From NCBI RefSeq assembly GCF_024347495.1, contig NZ_AP025490.1:3162001-3226000 (forward strand): a stretch of DNA of 64,000 bases, read 5' to 3'. The DNA comes from Vibrio gallaecicus (GTDB lineage Bacteria > Pseudomonadota > Gammaproteobacteria > Enterobacterales > Vibrionaceae). Shown here piece after piece: positions 55,048-63,990 of the stretch (the stretch's first letter is position 1; each line of letters opens with the position of its first letter). The notes beneath the pieces were generated by a model, which made no database searches, was not told the DNA's origin, and saw only the letters and a program-made list of their open reading frames with translations. The position numbers and the translations under genes were made by a program.

Positions 55048-55920
55048 TTGACACATCCTCTTCACCCAAAAGTTGGCGTAGGGTTAAGAACTCCCCATTT
55101 GGATTTTTTTAATCAAAACCCTGAGCAAGTCAGCTGGTTAGAAGTGCACAGTGAAAACTACTTTCAACCAAACTCTCCGCACCGTCATCAGCTTAATACC
55201 ATCAGACAACATCATGAAATTAGCTGTCACGGGGTAGGTTTATCATTAGGCTCAGTAGAAAGAGTCAGTCACCATCACCTTTCTTTATTGAAGCATTTAA
55301 TTAATGAAATCGAACCTTTTTTGATTTCCGATCATTTAAGCTGGAGCCAATCTGGTGGGCATCACTTTAATGACTTATTACCCCTTCCTTATACAGAAGA
55401 AGCTCTTGATGTGTTTTGTAGAAACGTCATCGAGGTTCAAGAGTACCTTCAGCGTGCCATCCTAATAGAGAACCCATCGAGCTATCTTAAATTCAATCAC
55501 TCAACCATCGCTGAGTGGGATTTTTTAGCTGAAGTCCAAAAGCGAACAGAGTGCCGGCTATTACTCGACCTGAACAATGTGCACGTATCTGCTTTTAATC
55601 ACGGGTTTGATTGCAAAACCTACCTAGAAGGAATACCTGCCAAAGCCGTTGATGAAATTCATTTAGCAGGATTTACGATTAAGCAGTTAGATGAAGGTGA
55701 AATTTGGATTGATACTCACAGTAAACCGGTGAGTAAAGAGGTGTGGGATCTTTTTAAAACTTGGACCACGCAACATGGTGAAAGGCATACCCTTATCGAA
55801 TGGGATTTAGATTTACCAAAGCCAGAAGTACTGCTAGACGAAGCGATAAAGGCAAGCCAACAGCTTCGCCAAATTAGTCTTAATGATCAATACACATCTG
55901 CAGGGAGGAAAGCATCATGA
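55048..55920 (+). CDS. bufB: DUF692 multinuclear non-haem iron oxidase
   Basis: A 290-residue MNIO (DUF692, MbnB-like) enzyme expected to oxidise cysteines of the BufA precursor. It has a TIM-barrel order of candidate metal ligands: H34, E36 and N37 in HSENY, H61 in CHGVGLSLG, D95-H96 in DHLSW, E141-N142, D174, H179, H205 in EIHLAG, H224 in DTHSKPV and E251 in EWDLDLP. The start codon is TTG at 55048, with AAAGGAG eight bases upstream. It ends in an ATGA overlap with bufC. Reaction inferred from characterised bufferin and methanobactin systems. Confidence 0.88.
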   Translation: MTHPLHPKVGVGLRTPHLDFFNQNPEQVSWLEVHSENYFQPNSPHRHQLNTIRQHHEISCHGVGLSLGSVERVSHHHLSLLKHLINEIEPFLISDHLSWSQSGGHHFNDLLPLPYTEEALDVFCRNVIEVQEYLQRAILIENPSSYLKFNHSTIAEWDFLAEVQKRTECRLLLDLNNVHVSAFNHGFDCKTYLEGIPAKAVDEIHLAGFTIKQLDEGEIWIDTHSKPVSKEVWDLFKTWTTQHGERHTLIEWDLDLPKPEVLLDEAIKASQQLRQISLNDQYTSAGRKAS

Positions 55921-56714
55921 GCGACTCTCTTGCTAAGATTCAACAAGAATTTGCTCGCGCTTTAAAGTATGAGAGCGATGGGGAGCGCTGTGACATTGTG
56001 AGTGATCACTTATCTGATACACTGCGAATTCAAATCTATCGCAATAATTTTGTTATCAGCTTAAGTGAAGTCATGAGTGCTACCTACCCTATGGTTGAAG
56101 CACTCGTGGGTGAAGAATGTTTTACTCAATTAGCAAGGCAGTATGTTCTGAGTACCCCACTCCACTCGGCTGATGTAAGTGAGTATGGTGAAGGGTTTAG
56201 TGAGACTATCCAGCTTTTCCCAAGTGTTATCGAAGCCGCACCCTACCTAAGTGAAGTGGCTCGTTTTGAGTGGTGTTGTGACCAAACCTTTCGCTCAGCA
56301 CAATGCGAATTAACGCTTAAAACTATCCAACCTTTAACTGAGTTAGTTCATGTTGCACCCGAGATGCACCATCGTTTAATGCTTCATTTAAAAGATGGAG
56401 TAAGTTTATTTGACTCACCATATGCGCTTTATTCTCTCCAACAAGCCATTCTTGATAACAATATAGAGCAACTTAATATTCAGCAAAGTGAAACTGGTGT
56501 CATCACTTTAGCAAACACCCAACATACAAATGATGAACAAATTGTGTGTCACTCACTGACAAATGAAGCCTACCAACTCGTCATTGCAATCAACGATGGC
56601 AATTCCCTTAGCGAAATAGACCCACACCTTCTACCACATTTAGATTCAATTATTTCGCTTGGTATCGTGGCAGGATTCTCCGTTAGCGCCACTAAGGAGA
56701 AAATATATGAATAG
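55917..56714 (+). CDS. bufC: DUF2063 (BufC/HvfC-type) partner protein
   Basis: A 265-residue protein whose N-terminal domain (about 1-95) matches DUF2063: LAKIQQEFARAL, the YRNNF motif and the segment MSATYPMVEALVGEECF. BufC/HvfC proteins pair with the DUF692 enzyme and are thought to present the precursor as a RiPP recognition element; the C-terminal half varies and is of unknown role. The start overlaps the bufB stop by four bases, so the two are probably translated in a fixed ratio. Its own end overlaps the DoxX start by eight bases. Confidence 0.82.
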   Translation: MSDSLAKIQQEFARALKYESDGERCDIVSDHLSDTLRIQIYRNNFVISLSEVMSATYPMVEALVGEECFTQLARQYVLSTPLHSADVSEYGEGFSETIQLFPSVIEAAPYLSEVARFEWCCDQTFRSAQCELTLKTIQPLTELVHVAPEMHHRLMLHLKDGVSLFDSPYALYSLQQAILDNNIEQLNIQQSETGVITLANTQHTNDEQIVCHSLTNEAYQLVIAINDGNSLSEIDPHLLPHLDSIISLGIVAGFSVSATKEKIYE

Positions 56715-57165
56715 TCCGAAGATAATAAACCTAGTCACTCAATATGATTCATTAATCGGCCGCTTACAGGCATTATTTGTCCCGCTGCTTTTACTCTTTT
56801 GTAGGGTATGGGTTGCCTGGGTCTTTTTCAATTCAGGGCTAACCAAAATTGCCTCATGGGATAGCACCTTGTATTTATTTGAGCTTGAATATCAGGTGCC
56901 TATTATTCCGTGGGAGTTAGCGGCTTACCTAGGCACCGCCGCCGAGCTCATTTTGCCTGTATTTATGGTTCTTGGGTTATTAACCAGACCAATGGCAGCC
57001 ATACTCTTTGTCTTCAATATCATTGCCGTTGTTTCTTACCCTGTATTGTGGGAACAAGGTTTTTATGACCACCAATTATGGGGGTTAATGATATTAATCG
57101 TTGTCATCTGGGGAGCTGGTCCTTTATCCGCCGATAAGCTAATCAAATCCAAAGTAATAAATTAG
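56707..57165 (+). CDS. DoxX-family membrane protein of the bufferin operon
   Basis: A 152-residue DoxX-like inner-membrane protein with about four transmembrane segments. Segment one includes FCRVWVAWVFFNSGLTKIASW, with the family's GLTK motif, and ELILPVFMVLGLLTRPMAA follows. HvfX-type DoxX proteins close bufferin operons and may serve electron transfer or export; the exact role is not known. The start at 56707 has AAGGAG seven bases upstream, inside the bufC end. An alternative reading from 56659 is an overlap artefact. A terminator follows at 57194-57224. Confidence 0.85.
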   Translation: MNSPKIINLVTQYDSLIGRLQALFVPLLLLFCRVWVAWVFFNSGLTKIASWDSTLYLFELEYQVPIIPWELAAYLGTAAELILPVFMVLGLLTRPMAAILFVFNIIAVVSYPVLWEQGFYDHQLWGLMILIVVIWGAGPLSADKLIKSKVIN

Positions 57166-57193
57166 CAACGCTACTTAAAGACTAACTCTACAA

Positions 57194-57224
57194 AAAAAGC
57201 CACTCAATTGAGTGGCTTTTTTTT
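57194..57224. terminator. Bidirectional terminator after the bufferin operon
   Basis: A perfect hairpin AAAAAGCCACTC-AATT-GAGTGGCTTTTT with A and T tracts on both sides. It lies between the DoxX gene (+) and the small gene on the reverse strand. Confidence 0.92.
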
Positions 57225-57237
57225 AAATCTAGTTTAA

Positions 57238-57519
57238 CTACTTATTTAAGAATGCTTGCAGCTCTTCTGCTGAAATACCTTGCTCAGCCAACTGCTTTGC
57301 TAGCAGCTGAACCTTCTCGCCCTTACGAGCTTCAATCACACGCTGAAATTGATACACAATATCTCTTAACGTGTCGATCGGCACCTGTTTTGCGGCACTG
57401 CGAATACGCTCTTCACTTTGGTTACCAAGTTCAGCAAGAAGCTTACCAAACATGATTTTTTCAGGAGCATCTTCCATCTGCTCTAAAACACGAGCCATTT
57501 CATAAGTTGTTAATGACAT
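57238..57519 (-). CDS. Small helical protein, unknown function
   Basis: A 93-residue soluble protein, all helical by pattern, starting MSLTTYEMARVLEQM. The C-terminal 40 residues (TLRDIVYQFQRVIEARK to AEQGISAEELQAF) resemble in pattern the dimerisation helices of H-NS-type proteins (compare the E. coli H-NS segment ending IADGIDPNEL), but no DNA-binding core QGR motif is present. That resemblance may be superficial. It stands alone between the bufferin operon terminator and the MFS gene, with a 105-bp gap. Confidence 0.7.
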   Translation of the reverse strand: MSLTTYEMARVLEQMEDAPEKIMFGKLLAELGNQSEERIRSAAKQVPIDTLRDIVYQFQRVIEARKGEKVQLLAKQLAEQGISAEELQAFLNK

Positions 57520-57624
57520 TTACTGTAATATCCGTTGTGATTTACACATTTGATCGAACGACAAATATACACCTGTTTCGCCTTTGGTAAAACAGGCATT
57601 CACATATTTACCGTCAAACGGACA

Positions 57625-58824
57625 TTATACTTTAGCCAAAGTCGCATGCCATGTTTTGCCCACTTTACTAAGCAGTATGAATAGTGCTGGGACAATGATA
57701 AGCATGTGCATGGCAATCATAATTGGTGGCTCAAGGTTCATTCTTTGCATTGTGCCAACTAAGAAGCCAGAACCACTCATTTGGAATAAACCTAGAAGCG
57801 CTGCTGCAGTACCCGCTCTGTCACCAAATGGTTCAAGCGCTTTGCCAGCTGCCGCGCCTAAAATCCAAGCGAAGCCAACAGAAGACAAAAAGATAGGTAG
57901 CATAAACGCTATGGCTGTTGCTTCATTCGCTAGAACCAACATGAGAATACCTGCAAAACCAAGAGTACTAATACCCACAATTAGCGCTCCATAGGTACCA
58001 AACTTATCCATGAATCTAGGTGCCGAGAATGCTGCGATAATATTAATAAGTGCATTAATACCAAACCAGAAAGTAAACTCATTCATACTCATGCCTAGTT
58101 GTTCCATCAGAACCACAGGGGCTGAAGTCACGTAAGCCAGTATCACTGCCATAGCCAACATACATAAGCTTGCATGGAAGATAAATGATGGCGTTCTTAA
58201 TACAGACCAATAGCGCTCAAGTTTGAACACCGCCACTTTTTCTGTTGCTGGGTTAGTCTCTTTCATTTGGAAGAATAAGATTGAACCGACCACTACAGCA
58301 AAACCAGCCATGAAACTAAAGTTAGAACGCCAGCCAAATTCTTGAGTTAACCAACTTCCCAGAATGGGAGCAAGTGCAGGGATAAAACAGATAGCACCAT
58401 TCAAGTAGCTAATCATCTTGCCACTTTTCTCTGGACCAAAAATATCGCGAACTGTTGCAAAAGCAGCTACAGAAGTCGCACAAGCTCCTAAGCCTTGCAG
58501 CAACCGAGCAATCAGCATCATATCAATTGACTGAGCGGCCCACGCCAAGCAAGCACTCAGTGCATAGATACTGATCCCTCCTAATGCAACAGTTCGACGA
58601 CCGAGTTTATCTGCCAATGGACCAGCAAAGAGTTGCCCTACGCCCATAGCAAATAAGAACCAAGTAATCGTATCTTGAGCCAATGCATGTTCCACGTGAA
58701 ACGCCGCTGATATTTGAGGTAACGCTGGCAAGTAAATATCAATAGCTAGAGGGCTAAATAGCACTAGCATTGCAAGCAGAGCGACCTGTAATTTACTGTT
58801 AGTCTGAGGCGTAGTGGTTGACAC
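57625..58824 (-). CDS. Bcr/CflA-type MFS drug exporter
   Basis: A 399-residue major facilitator protein with twelve predicted transmembrane segments. The MFS motif A is GPLADKLGRRTVAL (about 67-80), and the Bcr/CflA-type N terminus SPLAIDIYLPALPQI is present. These pumps export drugs or small peptides by proton antiport. Divergent from a LysR regulator, which may control it. A parS site lies inside the coding sequence (58688-58703), at codons that encode HVEH/FHVE. Confidence 0.9.
   Translation of the reverse strand: MSTTTPQTNSKLQVALLAMLVLFSPLAIDIYLPALPQISAAFHVEHALAQDTITWFLFAMGVGQLFAGPLADKLGRRTVALGGISIYALSACLAWAAQSIDMMLIARLLQGLGACATSVAAFATVRDIFGPEKSGKMISYLNGAICFIPALAPILGSWLTQEFGWRSNFSFMAGFAVVVGSILFFQMKETNPATEKVAVFKLERYWSVLRTPSFIFHASLCMLAMAVILAYVTSAPVVLMEQLGMSMNEFTFWFGINALINIIAAFSAPRFMDKFGTYGALIVGISTLGFAGILMLVLANEATAIAFMLPIFLSSVGFAWILGAAAGKALEPFGDRAGTAAALLGLFQMSGSGFLVGTMQRMNLEPPIMIAMHMLIIVPALFILLSKVGKTWHATLAKV
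58688..58703. other. parS: parS-like ParB-binding site 2
   Basis: TGTTCCACGTGAAACG, matching NGTTNCACGTGAAACN at every defined position. It lies inside the N-terminal coding part of the MFS exporter gene. parS sites within genes are known in other bacteria. Confidence 0.87.
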
Positions 58825-58926
58825 AAGATTCTCCCGAATTCGTTTAAGTCCGGCGAGAATACGCTAGTACTGATATGAATGAAAATGGCATATACTCATT
58901 AGTATTATTCCAAAATGGAAATATGC

Positions 58927-59868
58927 ATGAATCTTGAGAAACTGGCTCGTATCGACCTCAATTTATTAGTGTGCTTGCAGGTTCTACTTGAGGAACTTAG
59001 TGTTACTAGAACAGCGCATCGTTTATGCCTAAGCCAGTCGGCAGTTAGTAAGTCACTTGCGAAGCTTCGAGAACAATTTAATGATCCTTTATTTACTCGG
59101 AGTGCTCATGGGTTACGCCCAACACCGAAAGCCTTATTTCTAAAACCAAAACTAGAGACACTTATCAATCAACTCGAGGTTTTGACTCAACCAGAAACTT
59201 TCACTCCATACAATAGCGACCATAGCTTTCACATTGCAGCAGTCGAGAGTGTTTACCCATTAATATTGCCTCACTTCTTACCCGCTATTTTCCGACAAGC
59301 ACCTAAAGTAAATATTAATACCCATGCTTGGAACGAACAAACGTTCAGAAAATTGCAAATGGGTGAATTGGACATTGGCTTAACCGGTAAAGATATAGAC
59401 ATCAATGATGCAAGGTTAACCATGCTCCCTCCTGACGATATCTGCGAACAAGAAATTTATCGCGATGCTCAAATGTGCGTATTAAGGCGCAACCATCCAG
59501 CTCTAGAGCAAAAATGGGATCTGGCAAACTACTTAGCACAAAGACATGTGCAAGTGAGATGTGATGGGAGTGATCGCTGGCTTTTAGATTACAAACTGGC
59601 GGATCTTGGTCACCAAAGAGATATTGCCATTTCAGTCCCTGATTTCAACAGCGCTGCTAGCTTGTGTACTTATACTGACTTTGTCTTTACTGCTCCTAGC
59701 CACTTTACTGATCTTGTCGCAAAACAATTAGATTTGGTTGTCGTGCCTTTACCTATGGAATTCCCACCAATGGCATATACTTTGTTCTGGCATAGAGACA
59801 GAGAAAATGACCCTGCTCTGAGTTGGTTACGAAATATCATCAAAGAAAAAACATTACATCTTAGGTAA
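58927..59868 (+). CDS. LysR-family transcriptional regulator
   Basis: A 313-residue LysR regulator. The N-terminal helix-turn-helix is LSVTRTAHRLCLSQSAVSKSLAKLREQF (about residues 20-47), and the effector domain begins near residue 92 (SFHIAAVESVYPLILP). The ATG at 58927 fits the usual LysR N terminus NLEKLARIDLNLL better than the one four codons earlier. It is divergent from the MFS exporter, 102 bp apart, which is the usual sign of control. Effector unknown. Confidence 0.9.
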   Translation: MNLEKLARIDLNLLVCLQVLLEELSVTRTAHRLCLSQSAVSKSLAKLREQFNDPLFTRSAHGLRPTPKALFLKPKLETLINQLEVLTQPETFTPYNSDHSFHIAAVESVYPLILPHFLPAIFRQAPKVNINTHAWNEQTFRKLQMGELDIGLTGKDIDINDARLTMLPPDDICEQEIYRDAQMCVLRRNHPALEQKWDLANYLAQRHVQVRCDGSDRWLLDYKLADLGHQRDIAISVPDFNSAASLCTYTDFVFTAPSHFTDLVAKQLDLVVVPLPMEFPPMAYTLFWHRDRENDPALSWLRNIIKEKTLHLR

Positions 59869-59939
59869 AAATAGCGCTTAGCATTTGCAGCTTTGGAACA
59901 AAAAAGATAGCTTAATGCCCATTACACCGATTCATATTA

Positions 59940-59973
59940 CGCTGTATAGCGAGTCACATAGCGCTATACAGCG
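59940..59973. repeat. Inverted repeat upstream of the aminopeptidase gene
   Basis: A perfect 12-bp inverted repeat CGCTGTATAGCG / CGCTATACAGCG with a 10-nt spacer, 42 bp before the aminopeptidase start. It has no T tract, so it is probably not an intrinsic terminator. It could be an operator or a leader hairpin. Confidence 0.75.
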
Positions 59974-60014
59974 AAGGTGCTAACAAGGACCTCAACAACA
60001 AGGATAAGATACCA

Positions 60015-61805
60015 ATGCACACTATCACTGCTGAACGCGTTAACGCGGTTCGAGTTTGGCTTGAGACCAATCAATACGATGCTTTAATTATTCCTCATGA
60101 AGATGAGTATTTAGGGGAATATGTTCCTGCACACAACGAACGCCTTCACTGGTTAACAGGGTTCACGGGCTCAGCCGGTGCTGCAATCATCACTCGTGAT
60201 ACTGCTGCGATGTTTGTTGATGGTCGCTATACGGTTCAAGTTCGTAAACAAGTCCCAGCAGAAGTATTTGAGTATCGTCATCTTATTGAAGAACCCGCTC
60301 TCGATTGGGCAGTCCAAACATTGCCAGCAAATAGCAAAGTAGCCTTTGATCCAAGAATGCACACTGCCGCTTGGTTGAAAGCCGCTCAGGCGAAACTCGC
60401 AGGTAAACTTGAACTCGCAACTTTAGCGTCAAACCCAATTGATGAGCTTTGGGCTGATCGCCCTGCTCCTATCGTTTCTGATGTACGCTTAATGGCGACA
60501 GAATCAGTTGGACAGTCAAGTACAAGTAAACGTGCAGAAGTAGCAGAGCTATTAGCAACCAAAGAATCAGATGCTGCAGTGCTAACGGAACTTGATTCTA
60601 TTTGTTGGTTATTGAATATTCGTGGCTTAGATGTATCACGTCTTCCTGTTGTTCTTTCTAACGCGATTATCCATGCCGATCAAAGCGTGGACTTCTTCCT
60701 AGATCCTGCACGCATTCCAGCAGGATTCGAAGAGCACGTTGGTCAAGGTATTCGAGTTTCTCACCCATCTGAACTTCAAAGCTGCTTAGAAAAGCTAGCA
60801 GGTAAACGAGTATCTGTAGATGCAGGTACAAGTAACGCTTGGTATACACTAGTACTTCAAAATGCAGGCGCAGAGATCATTGAAGCTGCAGACCCATGCC
60901 TAATGCCAAAAGCCGCAAAAAATGATGTGGAAATTGCAGGTATGAAAGCGTGTCACATTAGAGATGGCGCTGCTATGGTTAAGTTTCTTTCTTGGCTAGA
61001 TGCTGAGGTTGCTGCAGGTAACCTTCATGATGAAGCGGTACTTTCAGACAAGCTAGAAGCAATTCGCTTCCAAGACCCAACCATAAAAGATTTAAGCTTC
61101 GACACTATCTCTGCTGCTGGCGGTAATGCTGCAATGTGCCACTACAACCATGAGAACCAACCTGAACCAGGTAAGCTAGAGCTGAACACGCTTTACCTTG
61201 TTGATTCAGGCGGTCAGTATCTAGATGGCACAACAGACATCACTCGTACTATCGCAATAGGTCAACCAACTAAGGAAATGATCAAGCAATTCACTCTGGC
61301 TTTGAAAGGTCACATAGGTATTACTCGCGCTCGCTTCCCTCAAGGCACTCGTGGCTACCAAATTGATATTCTTGCTCGTCAGCACCTATGGGCAGAAGGT
61401 TTTGATTATGACCATGGAACAGGTCACGGAGTTGGTCACTTCTTAAGTGTTCATGAAGGGCCTCAAAGCATCTCGAAAAAGCTTATCGATGTCCCTCTTG
61501 TGAAAGGTATGGTTCTTTCAAACGAACCAGGCTACTACCGAGCTGAAGAGTTTGGTATTCGAATTGAAAACTTGGAGCTTGTTGTAGAACTACCGACTAA
61601 CGGCGACTTTTCTGTCCTTGCTTTTGAATCTTTAACTCGTTGTCCTATCGATAAACGCAATATCAATGTCGATATGCTGACTCGCCCGGAACTTGCATGG
61701 TTAAATGAATACCACCAAAAAGTATGGAATGATGTAAGCCCGCTTGTTGAAGGTGATACTTTAGAATGGCTACACCAATCGACCTCACCAGTTGAGCATT
61801 CATAA
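60015..61805 (+). CDS. M24 aminopeptidase P (Xaa-Pro aminopeptidase)
   Basis: A 596-residue three-domain creatinase-type aminopeptidase P resembling the longer eukaryotic-style form rather than the 440-residue PepP. The C-terminal M24 domain carries the dimetal ligands in YLVDSGGQYLDGTTDITRT (two Asp), GHGVGHFLSVHE (His), NEPGYY (Glu) and FGIRIENLELV (Glu). It would remove an N-terminal residue next to proline. The ATG follows AAGGATAAG. It stands alone with its own terminator at 61935-61962. Cytoplasmic, no signal peptide. Confidence 0.9.
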   Translation: MHTITAERVNAVRVWLETNQYDALIIPHEDEYLGEYVPAHNERLHWLTGFTGSAGAAIITRDTAAMFVDGRYTVQVRKQVPAEVFEYRHLIEEPALDWAVQTLPANSKVAFDPRMHTAAWLKAAQAKLAGKLELATLASNPIDELWADRPAPIVSDVRLMATESVGQSSTSKRAEVAELLATKESDAAVLTELDSICWLLNIRGLDVSRLPVVLSNAIIHADQSVDFFLDPARIPAGFEEHVGQGIRVSHPSELQSCLEKLAGKRVSVDAGTSNAWYTLVLQNAGAEIIEAADPCLMPKAAKNDVEIAGMKACHIRDGAAMVKFLSWLDAEVAAGNLHDEAVLSDKLEAIRFQDPTIKDLSFDTISAAGGNAAMCHYNHENQPEPGKLELNTLYLVDSGGQYLDGTTDITRTIAIGQPTKEMIKQFTLALKGHIGITRARFPQGTRGYQIDILARQHLWAEGFDYDHGTGHGVGHFLSVHEGPQSISKKLIDVPLVKGMVLSNEPGYYRAEEFGIRIENLELVVELPTNGDFSVLAFESLTRCPIDKRNINVDMLTRPELAWLNEYHQKVWNDVSPLVEGDTLEWLHQSTSPVEHS

Positions 61806-61934
61806 TCTAGTGAATACCAATTTAATATAACAAGCAGCATTACTTAATGCGCTTAGACTTTATTTAATACGTTCAAGCTTTATTAGATTCGATCAGGTTT
61901 TAAGTGTTTGAAAGTCTATATTGAACCAGATACA

Positions 61935-61962
61935 AAAACGGCTACCAATTGGTAGCCGTTTT
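61935..61962 (+). terminator. Intrinsic terminator of the aminopeptidase gene
   Basis: A perfect hairpin AAAACGGCTACC-AATT-GGTAGCCGTTTT. It is followed by T-rich DNA and lies about 130 bp after the aminopeptidase stop. It is symmetric, so it may also stop transcription from thiH. Confidence 0.88.
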
Positions 61963-61975
61963 ATTTGGGTAACAA

Positions 61976-61991
61976 TGTTCCACGTGAAACA
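61976..61991. other. parS: parS-like ParB-binding site 3
   Basis: TGTTCCACGTGAAACA, a full match to the classic parS consensus TGTTNCACGTGAAACA. It lies in the intergenic space between the aminopeptidase terminator and thiH. Confidence 0.92.
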
Positions 61992-62102
61992 TTACAGGTA
62001 ACTATCGTTGCTAATGACAGATAACTTGTCGCTGAGAATATATTACTAGTAATACCAAACCACTACGTTTATACAAATTTAGCGACTGAATAATTGATCT
62101 CG

Positions 62103-63215
62103 TTATCCTGAATAACCGCTATGCCAATCCTTCCAAACTGGATCAAAGCCTTTCTGTCTAATCATTGACTCTACCGAAGCAGCACTACGCTCATCACTTA
62201 TCTCAAACTGCTCAAGCTCGGAATCTTCTAATGCATACCCTCCAGGTTGAGTCTTTGAGGCTGCTGACATGCTGGTGATGCCAAGGGGCAATACATTATC
62301 TCTAAAGTGAGCAGATTCTCGTGTTGAAAGAGATAGCTCTACTTCAGGATTCAATAAGCGATAAGCACAAATCAACTGAACCAACTGCTTGTCTGACATG
62401 ACAGACTTAGGCTGTAACCCACCCTCACAAGGTCTCAAACGAGGGAAAGAAATTGAGTATCGAGTTTGCCAATAAGTACGCTCTAAATAATCTAAATGCG
62501 CGGCGACATAAAAACAGTCTGTTCGCCATTCTTCCAAACCAATAAGAGCACCAATGCCAATCTTATCTATACCTGCTTTCGCCAATCGATCTGGTGTATC
62601 AAGACGAAAATCAAAGTCAGTCTTATTACCACGTAGATGATGTTCAGCATAAGTACTAGGATGATAAGTTTCCTGATACACCATCACTGCATCCAAGCCT
62701 AACGTTTTGAGTTCTGCGTATTCATCCTGCTTAAGCGGCTGAACTTCCATCGCTAAATAGTTAAACTGGTTTTTAATCGTTGGTAGGACTTCTCTGAAAT
62801 ACTTCATCCCTACTTTTGTTTCATGTTCACCCGTGACGAGCAAAACACTGTCAAACTTCATCCCTTTAATCGCAGTAATTTCCGCATTAATTTCATCAAG
62901 ATTAAGCGTGCGACGTTTAATACGGTTCTCCATTGAGAAGCCGCAATAAGTACAAGCATTCGCACATAGGTTTGATAGATAAAGCGGAATATACAGAGAC
63001 ATTGTATTACCGAACCTTTGACGTGTTAATGCCAAAGACTGTTGTGCCATCTGCTCTAAGTAAGGTTCCGCTGCTGGTGAAATCAGAGCTTTAAAGTCTT
63101 CAAGACTTCGCTTTGGAGAAGCGAGCGCGCGTTCTACATCCTTTGCTGTTTTACTATAAATTGAAAGCCCAATATCATCCCAATTCAGCTTTTTAAACTG
63201 ATCAACAAAACTCAT
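62103..63215 (-). CDS. thiH: 2-iminoacetate synthase (radical SAM)
   Basis: A 370-residue radical-SAM enzyme that cleaves tyrosine to 2-iminoacetate (dehydroglycine) for the thiazole ring of thiamine. The 4Fe-4S motif C-x3-C-x2-C is C84, C88, C91 in CANACTYC. The gene starts 8 bp after thiG stops, so the two are co-transcribed and their products work together in the thiazole synthase complex. Full length. Confidence 0.96.
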   Translation of the reverse strand: MSFVDQFKKLNWDDIGLSIYSKTAKDVERALASPKRSLEDFKALISPAAEPYLEQMAQQSLALTRQRFGNTMSLYIPLYLSNLCANACTYCGFSMENRIKRRTLNLDEINAEITAIKGMKFDSVLLVTGEHETKVGMKYFREVLPTIKNQFNYLAMEVQPLKQDEYAELKTLGLDAVMVYQETYHPSTYAEHHLRGNKTDFDFRLDTPDRLAKAGIDKIGIGALIGLEEWRTDCFYVAAHLDYLERTYWQTRYSISFPRLRPCEGGLQPKSVMSDKQLVQLICAYRLLNPEVELSLSTRESAHFRDNVLPLGITSMSAASKTQPGGYALEDSELEQFEISDERSAASVESMIRQKGFDPVWKDWHSGYSG

Positions 63216-63223
63216 GTTGGTCC

Positions 63224-63988
63224 TTACTCATTCAGAAATGAGGTCAGTGGGCTTGATGCTACAGCATGGGAAACTTGACCCGCTAAGCCAGATTGATATG
63301 CCATTCGTCCAGCCTCCACTGCTAACTTAAAAGCAATAGCCATTTCCACGGGGTGATTCGAAGAAGCAATAGCAGTGTTAACCAAAACGGCATCCGCCCC
63401 CATTTCCATCGCTTTCGCAGCATGTGAAGGCGCACCGATACCAGCATCAACAATGACTGGTACGTTTGCTTGATCAATAATAATTTCGATGAAATCTGAA
63501 GACACAACACCTTTGTTTGAACCAATAGGTGCACCAAGAGGCATCACTGCTGCGCAGCCTACTTCCTCTAAACGTTTACATAGAACAGGGTCTGCATGGC
63601 AATATGGCAAAACGACAAAACCATCTTTAACCAATTGTTCAGCCGCAGCTAATGTTTCAATAGGGTCTGGTAGTAGATATTTTGGATCTGGGTGAATCTC
63701 TAATTTAAGCCAATTAGTACCTAAAGCTTCACGAGCTAGATGCGCAGCAAAAATTGCGTCCTTCGCATTTTTAGCACCTGATGTATTTGGAAGAAGGTTT
63801 ACTCCAGCATCCAAAATCGGGCGTAAGATATCATCATCTTGGGAATGAATATCTACTCTCTTGAGTGCCATTGTAGCTAACTGAGACCCCGATGCTTTTA
63901 TCGCTTCTGCCATTACTTGGTTATTTGAAAACTTTCCCGTGCCCGTAAACAGGCGAGATTCAAAAACTTTATCCGCTATAGTTAACAT
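63224..63988 (-). CDS. thiG: Thiazole synthase
   Basis: A 254-residue ThiG. It condenses deoxyxylulose phosphate, the ThiS thiocarboxylate sulfur and dehydroglycine into the thiazole phosphate. It has the typical FTGTGKF start, K95 in NWLKLEIHP as the Schiff-base lysine, and the phosphate-binding [13 protein letters not shown] and [12 protein letters not shown] loops. Complete in the window; its ATG lies 2 bp after the thiS stop. Confidence 0.97.
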   Translation of the reverse strand: MLTIADKVFESRLFTGTGKFSNNQVMAEAIKASGSQLATMALKRVDIHSQDDDILRPILDAGVNLLPNTSGAKNAKDAIFAAHLAREALGTNWLKLEIHPDPKYLLPDPIETLAAAEQLVKDGFVVLPYCHADPVLCKRLEEVGCAAVMPLGAPIGSNKGVVSSDFIEIIIDQANVPVIVDAGIGAPSHAAKAMEMGADAVLVNTAIASSNHPVEMAIAFKLAVEAGRMAYQSGLAGQVSHAVASSPLTSFLNE

Positions 63989-63990
63989 GT

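Noticed and set aside
57584..57994. A 136-codon plus-strand reading opposite the MFS exporter gene
   Set aside because: It is the mirror of the MFS coding sequence; the reverse-strand protein has clear family motifs.
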